64,000 bases of DNA from UBA7330 sp965243485 (GTDB lineage: Bacteria; Bacteroidota; Bacteroidia; Cytophagales; Cyclobacteriaceae). The notes beneath the pieces were generated by a model. That model was not told the DNA's origin, made no database searches, and saw nothing but the letters and a program-made list of their open reading frames with translations. The DNA is taken from positions 2,232,001 through 2,296,000 of the forward strand of contig CBDEVP010000001.1 in assembly GCA_965243485.1 (NCBI GenBank), given 5' to 3'. The position numbers and the translations under genes were made by a program. Each line of letters opens with the position of its first letter. Positions within the stretch are counted from its first letter, which is position 1. Shown one piece after another: positions 27,740 to 37,153 of the stretch.

Positions 27740-29341
27740 TCAGAGATCAATTCTTACAAACCTGGCATATCGGTTGTTTTCATGGCCATATAATACCAGG
27801 CTTCCTCTTTTATCCTTAAATGTATCTCTTGATCTGATAGTAATACGGTCGTCATTGGAATTGAATAGCTCCTTGCGTGTCTGATTTCCTGACTGATCAA
27901 TTGTTACCAATTCTGCGCGGGTATCCTTCCATTTACCCATCAGGGTCGTATTACTCTTACCTATATTTGACATGATAAAATGTAATTTATCACCAGCCTC
28001 ACAGAAATAATATGAAGAGTGCAGATAGCCCAGACCGGTAGTTTCCTGATTCTTTTCAATTTTATGAACTCCCTTAATATCCCCGTTTTTTGAAACATCT
28101 ATCACAGCAATATCATCGGTATGGTCAACACTATATGTGGTTACCTGACCTGCGGAGTTCTGCGTTTTCACCTGATTGACTGTTCTCTCAGCCGACAGGA
28201 CATATCCGCCATCATTTTTGTAGTGAATATCTTTAATTACAAAACGATAATTTTCATATTGGTCAGAATCCGTTAGAAGCCCATTGGACTTATTGGAAAT
28301 ATCACTTGGTTGCGCAAACAGGTCGCCAAAGTCTTTTGTGCTTACTTTGATCACATTACCCGATCCATCAAGTTTTTGGAATACGGCACCCTCAGGCAAT
28401 GCACTCTCAGGTGCAGAATAAAAACCAATAATGATCAGATGATCATCCGAAACACCTAGTTCAGCAGTAACAAGAAATTGTGAAGGAATGGAAACCTGAA
28501 TGATTTTAGACTGGTGATCTGATCCCAATTTTACAATTCTTGTCTCATAATTAGCTCTGAATTCAAGGGATCTGGAAGAGGAAAGCAACCCGTTCTTCTT
28601 GAAGTCAGCACTTTTATCCAGCGCTTTTTCATTTGTGAAATACCTGGTGAGTAGGTAAACATCGCCCTTATTGGTGATCCTGAACTGGTCAAACATATAG
28701 ATGCCATCGCTCATGTCGAGTGTTCCATTCCATGAAGAAACCTGCTCGAAAGTTGATAAGTAAACATCATATCCAAAACTTAGCATATAATTATCATCAT
28801 CCAGCAGTGAATAGGTGATTAATAATTTTGAGCTGTCCGGAGAGATCTCGTAATCAAAATCAGCGGTTTTGTATTTGTTATGCCCGGAGAAGTCAATCTC
28901 ACCGATCTTTTTAAGGTCATCGTTAAGCTCAAGCTTTTCCAAATTCAAAGACTGGACAAACAGGTAGGTTTTTTTCTGATCCTGATTCTGGAAGGAGGTA
29001 AAAAACAGGACTTTTTCTCCCATCTCAAAAACGAATTCATACTCCAGGGCCTTCCCCTGGAACTCAAACGAAAGTGGCTTTGTGATTTCCATTTCCATTT
29101 GATTGTTTACCCGGCCAATGCTGTATTCGCTACCGCCACCAAGAACCGGTCCCGAGATGACTTCAGCATATGGCACCAGCAAATAGTAGGTGCCCTTTTG
29201 GTCACTGGCCAGGGGTTCAAGATCAGCCCATGCTTCTTTCATGGTCATTTTGATCATGGGTCCTAAAGTCTTTTCCTGAGCTTGTCCGGTTGAAAATGTG
29301 AAGGATAATGTTATGATGGATAAAAAAGATAGACTCTTCAT
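27740..29341 (-). CDS. Exported protein of unknown function, beta-propeller-like
   Basis: The 533-residue protein has a cleavable signal (SIITLSFTFSTGQAQ, cut near residue 21). It is dominated by beta strands, with recurring patterns such as DFDYEISPDSSKLLITYSL, FDQFRITNKGDVYLLTRY and RFVRIDL. That suggests a six- to eight-bladed propeller or WD40-like sensor in the periplasm. No catalytic residues are evident and I do not recognise the family. It lies 3 bp downstream of an exported barrel-like protein gene and is probably in one transcript with it, possibly headed by the sigma gene at 30104-30670. Confidence 0.6.
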   Translation of the reverse strand: MKSLSFLSIITLSFTFSTGQAQEKTLGPMIKMTMKEAWADLEPLASDQKGTYYLLVPYAEVISGPVLGGGSEYSIGRVNNQMEMEITKPLSFEFQGKALEYEFVFEMGEKVLFFTSFQNQDQKKTYLFVQSLNLEKLELNDDLKKIGEIDFSGHNKYKTADFDYEISPDSSKLLITYSLLDDDNYMLSFGYDVYLSTFEQVSSWNGTLDMSDGIYMFDQFRITNKGDVYLLTRYFTNEKALDKSADFKKNGLLSSSRSLEFRANYETRIVKLGSDHQSKIIQVSIPSQFLVTAELGVSDDHLIIIGFYSAPESALPEGAVFQKLDGSGNVIKVSTKDFGDLFAQPSDISNKSNGLLTDSDQYENYRFVIKDIHYKNDGGYVLSAERTVNQVKTQNSAGQVTTYSVDHTDDIAVIDVSKNGDIKGVHKIEKNQETTGLGYLHSSYYFCEAGDKLHFIMSNIGKSNTTLMGKWKDTRAELVTIDQSGNQTRKELFNSNDDRITIRSRDTFKDKRGSLVLYGHENNRYARFVRIDL

Positions 29342-29344
29342 AAG

Positions 29345-29965
29345 TTATTCTGGTTTACTGATAAATCCGATTTTAATAAACAGGGGGACAATGGGAGAAA
29401 ACCCAAAATCCGGGTCAAAAATGGTTTGTTCTCCGCGTACATTTTGAAGACGGATACCAAGGCCAATGCCATAATCTATCAATACCCGCTTTCCTATGAA
29501 TCTTTGCTTGCCATTGGTGAAGTATAATTCTGTCACTCCAATATCACTGAAGCTCCGGTTGTAGACCTGAAATCCCCAGTACCTGGAGTCAGGGATATCT
29601 CCTGTATACAATTTTCCCTGCAGTTTAATGCTCCAGCCTAATTGGTTATTGGTGATCCCTCTGTTTTCCGCAAACGCCAATGCCAGAAAATCATGAACAT
29701 AATAAGGCATGAGAAGACCTATACCTCCTTCCACGGAGAATTGATCAGATAATAGGTGCTCATAGATAACAGGCCAATCACCATGGATCATGGCAATAAC
29801 ATCCGTTTTCCAGATGCCCTTAGCAACAGAGATTCCTTCGTCTTCGAAATATTGACCAAGATCTTTATCAGATTGCTGGGCGTTGACCAGCAGGAAACTA
29901 AGTAGCAGACTGATCACCACCAATGATTTGAGGATCAGTTTTCTTTCATTATTTAGACGGAACAT
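29345..29965 (-). CDS. Exported, probable outer-membrane beta-barrel protein
   Basis: The start at 29965 (MFRLNNERK) is chosen because it gives a standard signal peptide (LKSLVVISLLLSFLLVNAQ). An upstream ATG at 30004 would put 13 extra residues before it. The mature part has amphipathic strands with alternating aromatic residues (YWGFQVYNRSFSDIGVTELY and RVLIDYGIGLGIRLQ) and ends FIKIGFISKPE. This fits a small eight-stranded outer-membrane barrel, and no family is recognised with confidence. It is 3 bp from the downstream propeller-like gene and 138 bp after the sigma gene. Confidence 0.6.
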   Translation of the reverse strand: MFRLNNERKLILKSLVVISLLLSFLLVNAQQSDKDLGQYFEDEGISVAKGIWKTDVIAMIHGDWPVIYEHLLSDQFSVEGGIGLLMPYYVHDFLALAFAENRGITNNQLGWSIKLQGKLYTGDIPDSRYWGFQVYNRSFSDIGVTELYFTNGKQRFIGKRVLIDYGIGLGIRLQNVRGEQTIFDPDFGFSPIVPLFIKIGFISKPE

Positions 29966-30103
29966 GTAAAGGAGAAAGCCGGTTGATTTAAAAAATATGG
30001 GCAAATATGTATTTATCCATTATCTTATAAAAGGGTAAAAAGTCGTATTCTTGAATAGGTAATTCACGGAAATAAGATAGAGGGGTGAATCGCTATGCCC
30101 CTC

Positions 30104-30670
30104 CTATAAGAGCAGCAACAGCAGATAAGCAATTACCGCAGTGCTCTGCCCCAGGTTGATTCTGAATGACTGAAGGGCTTTGGAAATATGGGATTCCACC
30201 GTCCGCGGTGAAATACCCAGCTCTTCTGCAATTTCTTTGTTTGAATAACCTTTAAACCTGCTGAGCTGAAAGACCAGTTTTCGCATTTCCGGCATGGAAT
30301 TAAAAGTCCGGTCTATCTCTTCCTTAAGTTCATTATAATAGACCATGGACTCCGTACTGTTGGTCGGGGTCATCAGATAAATTTGGTATTCGAGTGCTAT
30401 CTTATTCTTTAACAACAACCTGAATTTGTCCGCAATGATATTCCTGGCGATCGAAAAAATATAGGATTCGATTTTTATGTCGGGCGTTAAAGTTTTTCTC
30501 TGATTCCAAATCCTTACAAATACTTCCTGAAGGACATCTTTTGCATCCTCTTGCGAAAGGTTACTTTTAACACAAAATCCGTAGATCCTCCGGCTGTAAT
30601 CGTCATACAGAGTTTTTAAGGCTACATGCTCACCTTCTGCCAGTAGTTTTGCCAGTTTTTTGGATTCCAT
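30104..30670 (-). CDS. ECF-type sigma factor, PUL locus 2, divergent from fecR
   Basis: The 188-residue protein has sigma region 2 (LYDDYSRRIYGFCVKSN, then DAKDVLQEVFVRIWNQR) and region 4 (KLVFQLSRFKGYSNKEIAEE, followed by GISPRTVESHISKAL). It is the Bacteroidota expansion type of ECF sigma. Unlike the other two loci, the gene is on the minus strand, diverging from fecR across 228 bp and facing two exported proteins of unknown function. The C-terminal hydrophobic end (TAVIAYLLLLLL) is also unusual. It may tether the factor or be cleaved. Confidence 0.9.
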   Translation of the reverse strand: MESKKLAKLLAEGEHVALKTLYDDYSRRIYGFCVKSNLSQEDAKDVLQEVFVRIWNQRKTLTPDIKIESYIFSIARNIIADKFRLLLKNKIALEYQIYLMTPTNSTESMVYYNELKEEIDRTFNSMPEMRKLVFQLSRFKGYSNKEIAEELGISPRTVESHISKALQSFRINLGQSTAVIAYLLLLLL

Positions 30671-30898
30671 GTTGGTTCAATCAGTAACCTAAATTATCTA
30701 ATCTTTAAGACATTTCTCTTCTCCTTCATCTGTCAGTATCGAATTGCTTTAATAAAATATTATGAAATGAATAATTTTTAGGACTTAATATTGCTATATG
30801 TTTAACATTTTGAAAATAAATATATCAAGATCATAAATATTCATATCCGGGTCAGTGATCATACCGGTACTTTACGACTTACCATTACATACTTACAT

Positions 30899-31933
30899 AT
30901 GAATTTAGAAGATTTTAAGAGATTTCTGATAGAGAAGGGCAATCAAAGAAAGAATGCTGCAGAGATCCAAAACATCATTTCCTGGCTTCACAGTAGTCAA
31001 TCTTTGGATGAGATTGAAGAAGGGTTGAAAAAGGATTCGAATGGAGAAGCTATTGACGAGGATTTTGAACTCATTTATGAAAAGATTCTGGATGAGATCA
31101 GGATATCAGACGCATCAATGTATCCTCCAAAGGAATTATCTGTCAATTTTAATGGGCCGGTACGTAAGGGCAGAAGCAGGACACTCCTGGCAGTCGCAGC
31201 CTCCCTGGCTATTCTGATGATCAGTGCTTATTTTCTTTTTGTATCCAAATACAGTGATCCACAAATTGAGAAGATAGCTGAATTCAATCAGCCAGTCATC
31301 AAGCAGGCCCTCATGGGTGAAAAACTAAATGTTCAGCTAAGTGATGGCACGAGGATCAAATTGAATGGCGGGAGCTCTGTCGTTTATCATCCTCACACTT
31401 ATGTAAATGACCGGTTGGTTGAACTGGAAGGTGAAGCATACTTTGAAGTAGCTCATAATGACAAGCTTCCATTTAAGATCAAAGTGAAAGAAGGGATTGA
31501 AGTGAAGGTGTTAGGTACTTCTTTCATCGTCAATACATTAAATCCTGAAGAGAAAATAGTCGCAGTGAAATCCGGTAAGGTATCTGTGAAGAATACGAAT
31601 AAAGATCAGTCTATTGTCCTTTCGAAAGATGAATTTGTAAAGATGTCGGAATACCAGACCCTCGATAAGCAGGTCATCAGCAATAGCGATATCTATTTTG
31701 GATGGATTGAAAATGAGCTGGTGATGGAGGATGCTACTTTTTACCAGGTACTCCGAAAGCTTAACCAGTGGTATGGATATGAAATCGAGGTTTCACTGGA
31801 TTATGCTGATTTTGATAAATATTCAGGATCGCTGACCAATCCGACACTAAAAGAAGTTATGGAAAGTTTGTCACACTCCTACAAGTTTAACTACACAATA
31901 GATGATAAAAGAAAGCAGATAAGAATAAAATAG
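30899..31933 (+). CDS. FecR family anti-sigma factor, PUL locus 2
   Basis: The 344-residue protein has an N-terminal cytoplasmic part, a membrane segment near residues 95-115 (TLLAVAASLAILMISAYFLF), a periplasmic FecR domain (VQLSDGTRIKLNGGSSVVY and LEGEAYFEVAH, then VLGTSFIV) and a C-terminal DUF4974 region ending in LTNPTLKEVMESLSHSY. It should transduce a signal from the STN-bearing SusC to the sigma factor encoded divergently. susC follows after 79 bp that contain a stem-loop. No frameshift is seen, although the partner susC is interrupted. Confidence 0.92.
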   Translation: MNLEDFKRFLIEKGNQRKNAAEIQNIISWLHSSQSLDEIEEGLKKDSNGEAIDEDFELIYEKILDEIRISDASMYPPKELSVNFNGPVRKGRSRTLLAVAASLAILMISAYFLFVSKYSDPQIEKIAEFNQPVIKQALMGEKLNVQLSDGTRIKLNGGSSVVYHPHTYVNDRLVELEGEAYFEVAHNDKLPFKIKVKEGIEVKVLGTSFIVNTLNPEEKIVAVKSGKVSVKNTNKDQSIVLSKDEFVKMSEYQTLDKQVISNSDIYFGWIENELVMEDATFYQVLRKLNQWYGYEIEVSLDYADFDKYSGSLTNPTLKEVMESLSHSYKFNYTIDDKRKQIRIK

Positions 31934-31944
31934 ACTAAAAAGTA

Positions 31945-31979
31945 AAGGGCTGCGAAACCTTGGCAAGTGCACAGCCCTT
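31945..31979 (+). promoter_or_regulatory. Stem-loop in the fecR-susC gap, locus 2
   Basis: AAGGGCTG (31945-31952) pairs perfectly with CAGCCCTT (31972-31979) over a 19-nt loop containing CTTGGCAAGT. There is no T-run. Locus 3 has a hairpin at the same place with a loop containing CTTGGGGAAGT, and the two leaders share an AGTTTTAG...AAACCAAAACT block before susC. That argues for a conserved leader element. Confidence 0.5.
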
Positions 31980-32012
31980 CGGTAAATAAGTTTTAGCATT
32001 TAAACCAAAACT

Positions 32013-35000
32013 ATGAATGTAAAATTACGCAATTATGTAAGAACTATGACGAAAATCTCATTGATAACCTTCGTCATTTGTCAGTCTCTGGTAATGTCTT
32101 TTGCCAGTGATCTGGATGCTCAGCGCAAGTATCTCAAGGAGATTGAGATCGATTTGCCTCAATATGATCATGTGGAATTGATGGATGTGATCAATGACAT
32201 TGAGGCGAAGAGTGATTTTGAGTTTGTTTTTCCTAAAAAGCTGGTCAAGGACAAGTTCTTCAATCTGGAGAATGGAAAATGGGACATGGAATTCTTATTA
32301 CGGGAAATTTCGAACCAGGCCCAGGTTTCTGTAAGAAGGATCAACGAGGCTATTTCATTTTCTGAGATCAAACCTAATGCCCCGCCGGAGTTTGTCGAGG
32401 AAACGACCATAGCATTGGGTATATCCGGTCGTGTCACCGATGAGGATGGGGAAGGCCTGCCCGGCGTGAGTATCGTCGTAAAGGGTACCAATCAGGGGAC
32501 GGTGAGTGACCTGGATGGAAATTATTCACTGGAAGTTCCTTCGGAAGAAACGATCCTTGTTTTTAGCTCAGTCGGTTTTGCTACCCAGGAAATCGTTGTT
32601 GGGGGCCGAACGACCATCAATGTCGAAATGGTGACAGACGTTACCTCTCTGGGTGAAGTCGTGGTCATCGGATACGGAGGAGAGGTAAACAAAAGAGATT
32701 TGACAGGTGCTGTTGCAACCTCAGATCTTCAGAGAGCGACCGAATTCCCTCATGTTTCAGTAGTTCAGGCCTTACAGGGTTCTATTCCCGGACTTAATGT
32801 GGGTGCCGTAACCAGTGCCGGTGAGAATCCATCGCTCACCGTCAGAGGTCAGAGCACACTATCCAGTAGCGGAGCAGACAATGCCCCATTGATCGTTGTG
32901 GACGGGATCATCTACAGGGGTAGCCTGATCGATCTGAATACCGCAGATATCAAGTCCATTGATGTACTGAAAGATGCCAGCTCGGCAGCTATTTACGGAT
33001 CGCAGGCTTCCAATGGTGTGATCGTGATCACCACCAAAACGGGTACTTTCTCAGCCAAGCCCATAGTGAACTATTCAGCTACTTATTCGATCCAGCAACC
33101 GGCCAAAACTTTTGAGCCTATGAATGCTGCTGAACTGGAAGAATTTTATCCGGACATCTGGTGGAATCTGGGTGGCAGGATACCTCCGGATTATCTACAG
33201 GTAGATCCCAACTATGTATGGCAGAATAACTTTAAGACGCTTGAGATCAATCAGGGATATAATGACGGCATTGATACCCCCTGATGGGACCTGCTCACTG
33301 ACAATGGCCATGTGAACACCCACAATATCAGCGTTCAGGGCCGGGGAAATTCAGTGGGATATTTTGTGTCCGGTGGATTTACGGACCAGGCGGCTTTTAT
33401 CAAAAATGATACCTATCAGCGCTACAATTTCAGAGCAAATCTGGATGTGGAAGTTAATGATTTCATCACCATAGGTACACAGACATTCGTTACGGTAAGT
33501 GATTATTCAGGGCAGGATGCCGGCTCGGCCATTCCGTTTTTGCTTCAGCCCTGGGCGCCGATCAGGGATAGTCAGGGAGAACTCATCCCAAGACCTGAAG
33601 GCGGATGGTTAAACCCTTTTCTCACTCTGGAAATTGACAATGAAGATGTCAGGTTTAACTTATCCAGCGTATTGTTCACTCAAATAGAGCTTCCCATTGA
33701 AGGATTGTCATACCGGCTGAACTTTGCCAATAATTACCGGACCCGTGATTATTCAAACTTCGATCCCAATGCGGCTAATTTCCAGGGAGCAGGTACCAAG
33801 TCTAATTTCCGGAACAGGGACTGGATGCTGGATAATATCATTACCTACAAAAGAGACTTTGGAGACCATCATGTGAATGCTACACTGGTTTACGGTGTTG
33901 AACAAAGAGACATCAATGAGTTTACAGCGGGTGCCCAGAATTTTGGCGTTGACATTCTTGGTTACAACAGGCTACAGGCAGGTGACCCCACCTTGAATAC
34001 AGTATCATCAAACAAGGAGCAGGAGTCCAGCTTGTATCAGATGGTGAGATTACTTTATGATTATCAAAACAAGTACTATTTCACAGGTACAATCAGGAGA
34101 GATGGTTTTTCCGGTTTCGGACAGGAAAACAAAACCGGTGTTTTCCCTTCAGTTGCTGTAGGCTGGGTGATGAGTGAGGAGGCTTTCCTAAGCGGAGTGG
34201 ATCCCATTGACTTTTTGAAATTGAGAGCATCCTACGGGTCCCTGGGAAGACGGGGAGTAGGCAGATATGCCACACTTGCGCAGGTGGCTACCGGACCGAG
34301 TTATGTATTTGGTGACGGGGGTCAGACCTTCCAGGGGCAGCAGATATCTTCACTTTCAAATCCTGCACTTGGTTGGGAAACAACCACCGGGACCAATATT
34401 GGTTTGGACTTTGCCGTATTCGGATCTCGTATCCAGGGAAATCTGGAATATTACAACAACTCCACGGAAAATATTCTGTTTGCTATCCAACTTCCCAGAA
34501 TTTCAGGATTTAATGCAATCAATTCGAATATCGCTGAAGTTTCAAATAATGGTTTTGAGATGGCTTTATCGGCCACCATCATTGATAATGGTGCCTTTAG
34601 GTGGGAATCTTCATTCAATTTTAACAGGGTAAGGAATAAAATTGAGTCCATCATTGGAGCTGATAATGATGAAGATGGGATAGAAGATGACCTCATCGCT
34701 AGCAGATTGTTTATCGGAGAGCCACAGAATGTCATCTATGATTATGAGATTGTGGGCATGTGGCAATTGGCAGATGACGCTGACGGATCCATCTGGCCAG
34801 GTTTCTTCCCGGGTACCTACAAGCTCAATGATCTGAATGGAGATGGTGACATTTCATCGCTCGATGACAGAAAGGTGCTGGGTTATGTAGATCCTGCCTA
34901 CAGGTTTGGATTAGGCAATACTTTGACTTATGGAAACTTAAGCCTGTACATCTTCATCAATTCCATCCAGGGTGGTAGAAACTATTACATGGGAACTGAT

Positions 35001-35375
35001 GCTCCCCATGCTTACGGATCCTTTGAGAAATCAGATCAGTTGGGATATAGTAATATTCCAAAAGGGGCCTGGGATTACTGGATGCCGGAAAACCCGAATG
35101 CAAGGTTCAGACGACTGGACACGCCTTCAAACTTTGAAGCGACACCGTACAGCCAACGAAGCTTTGTGAGGGTGCAGGATGTTTCACTATCCTATGATTT
35201 TCCAGCCAGTCTGGTTGAAAAAATCAGTCTCAGTAATCTCAAACTTTTCCTCAGTGGTAAAAACCTGATCACCTGGACCGACTGGATAGGTCAGGACCCC
35301 GAGACAGGCGTTGGCTTCAGGCCGGATGCCCCACTCCTGAGAAGCTATTCACTCGGTCTTAATGTTCAATTCTAA
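32013..35375 (+). pseudogene. susC: SusC/RagA transporter interrupted by a single in-frame TGA, locus 2
   Basis: Codons 1-423 and the segment from 33285 on are in the same frame, separated only by TGA at 33282-33284. Without it the gene would encode 1120 residues, close to the 1140 and 1113 of its siblings. Domains are a signal near 14-34, STN about 47-125, a carboxypeptidase-regulatory-like domain (ISGRVTDEDGEGLPGVS, near 136), plug (VVVIGYGGEV, KSIDVLKDASSAAIYG) and barrel ending SLGLNVQF. The stop lies in GIDTP-stop-WDLLTD, where siblings read DWQ. A G-to-A change of TGG would explain it. Because the rest of the gene is intact, the change is recent or a sequence error. A GTG at 33312 could restart only a plug-less barrel. 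Confidence 0.85.
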
Positions 35376-35389
35376 TAGTTATTGAAAAG

Positions 35390-37054
35390 ATGAAAAATAT
35401 TAAATATATACTTACGGCAATGACCCTGATCTTTTCTCTCGGGTCTTGCAATGAAGAACAATGGCTGGAAGAAGTTCCTTTCAGTTTTTATTCCCCTGAA
35501 AACTCATATACGACACCTGAGCAGATCGATATTGCGGTTGTGCAGCTTTATGATAATGTAAACTACATGCTTTTTGGGACGGCGCATACATTGGCTTTTG
35601 TATTTCAATATACAACTGACATTGGTTATGATGCTATTGCACCTACCCATGAAATAAACTCATGGTCAGATAAGGTAACTCCCGAAAATGATCGCATAGA
35701 AGGGATTTGGAACAATTACTACAAGATTGTCGCCAATGCCAATGTGATCCTTTCGAGGATTCAGGAGATTGAATACGATTCAGAAGATCAGCGCAATGCA
35801 AAAATTGCTGAAACCAAGTTTTTCAGGGCTTTTGCCTATCGTGGTTTGGGTATTCTCTTTGGAGGAGTCCCATTGGTACTGGAAGAGATCAATACGCCCA
35901 AAAGGGATTTTTCGCGGGCCACCCGTGATCAGATCTTTCAGCAGGTGATCACAGACCTTACTGATGCAGTGCAGGATCTGCCTGAAGCTAATGAAGTATC
36001 GCAGGATGGCCGGATCTCCAAAGGGGCTGCATACCACCTTTTGGCTGAGGCGTATATCATAACTCAACAGTATGATGATGCAATTGCAGCTGCTACTGAA
36101 GTGATCGACGATCCCAATTATGCTTTGATGACCTCCAGGTTTGGTACCAGGAGCAGTGAGCCCGGAGATGTTTACTGGGACCTTTTCAGAAGAGGAAATC
36201 AGAACCGTGGTACCGGGAATACCGAAGCGATATGGGTAGCTCAGTATGAGTACCTTACGCCCGGAGGAGGATATGACGATAACATCCCCCGTTTCATCGT
36301 GCCACTGTACTGGCAGCTTAAGGATAATGACGGAGAGAATATCTTTATCGGGCCGATGAATCAGTTAGGTGGCCGTGGCATCGGATGGTGGGCCGCTTCA
36401 GATTATATGCTCAATGGAGTTTGGGTCAATTCAAACAATGATATCAGGAACTCCGAGTACAATATTATCCGGGATGCCGAAGTCAACAATCCAACTTCCG
36501 CCTATTACGGCCAAATGATGGTCGCAAGCGGCGCGATTTCCAACTTCAGTGATCCTTTGAAGCGTTGGTGGAGTGCCATTTTTGCCAAAACTGCTCCTAT
36601 AGGGAATTTCCCCGATGAGCTTATTGCCGACCCTGTCACCGGTCTTACAACCAGCGGTGCTAACCATTCATATCGGGATCACTACCTCATGCGACTGGCT
36701 GAGACTTATCTGCTCAGGGCTGAGGCCCACCTGTTGAATGGAAGTCCTGACCTGGCTGCCGATGACATAAATGTGGTGCGGGCGAGATCAAATGCTGATC
36801 CGGTACTGGCCGGAGATGTAGACCTCGATTATATCCTCGATGAAAGAGCCCGGGAACTTTTCAATGAAGAATTGAGGCTTCAAACCATCATGAGGATGGG
36901 CGTTAATGTTCAACGTATCAGGACCTATAATCCGATGCACAATGGTCAGTATGCCAATCATGTGATCAATGATACACAGACATTGCTGCCAATCCCGAAT
37001 AGTGAAATTGAAAAGAATACTGAAGTGCAATTAATTCAAAATGAAGGTTACTAA
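35390..37054 (+). CDS. susD: SusD/RagB nutrient-binding lipoprotein, locus 2
   Basis: The 554-residue surface lipoprotein (LIFSLGSCNEEQWLEEVPF, Cys near residue 20) is longer than the other two SusD proteins here. Family marks include FYSPENSYTTPEQIDIAVVQ, FFRAFAYRGLGILFGGVPLV, AYHLLAEAYIITQQYDDAI and the C-terminal LDYILDERARELFNEELRLQ, then LLPIPNSEI. It is 15 bp after the interrupted susC. It remains intact, which suggests the susC lesion is recent or an artefact. The bound glycan is unknown. A strong terminator follows 29 bp after the stop. Confidence 0.94.
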   Translation: MKNIKYILTAMTLIFSLGSCNEEQWLEEVPFSFYSPENSYTTPEQIDIAVVQLYDNVNYMLFGTAHTLAFVFQYTTDIGYDAIAPTHEINSWSDKVTPENDRIEGIWNNYYKIVANANVILSRIQEIEYDSEDQRNAKIAETKFFRAFAYRGLGILFGGVPLVLEEINTPKRDFSRATRDQIFQQVITDLTDAVQDLPEANEVSQDGRISKGAAYHLLAEAYIITQQYDDAIAAATEVIDDPNYALMTSRFGTRSSEPGDVYWDLFRRGNQNRGTGNTEAIWVAQYEYLTPGGGYDDNIPRFIVPLYWQLKDNDGENIFIGPMNQLGGRGIGWWAASDYMLNGVWVNSNNDIRNSEYNIIRDAEVNNPTSAYYGQMMVASGAISNFSDPLKRWWSAIFAKTAPIGNFPDELIADPVTGLTTSGANHSYRDHYLMRLAETYLLRAEAHLLNGSPDLAADDINVVRARSNADPVLAGDVDLDYILDERARELFNEELRLQTIMRMGVNVQRIRTYNPMHNGQYANHVINDTQTLLPIPNSEIEKNTEVQLIQNEGY

Positions 37055-37082
37055 ATAGTAAGATTGATTCATATTGGTTTAA

Positions 37083-37121
37083 AAATGAGATGCTGCACAT
37101 GGTGCAGGTCTCATTTTTTTT
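37083..37121 (+). terminator. Intrinsic terminator after susD, locus 2
   Basis: AATGAGA (37084-37090) pairs with TCTCATT (37109-37115), and inside it CTGCAC pairs with GTGCAG around an ATG loop, followed by a run of T. It lies between susD and the DUF5703 gene, so enzymes downstream would need readthrough or their own promoter. Confidence 0.85.
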
Positions 37122-37153
37122 GCATTCACCTGACTAAATATCCATAATACCGG

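Noticed and set aside
27687..27884. Short plus-strand frame in the gap after the TerB-like gene
   Set aside because: It overlaps the end of the real minus-strand gene at 27740 and has no start context or protein-like pattern.
33282..33284. TGA recoded as an amino acid or selenocysteine
   Set aside because: TGA serves as a normal stop for other genes in the window (for example 22809, 30104 and 56625 neighbours use ordinary stops), no SECIS-like hairpin was seen downstream, and SusC does not use selenocysteine. A mutation or sequence error is simpler.
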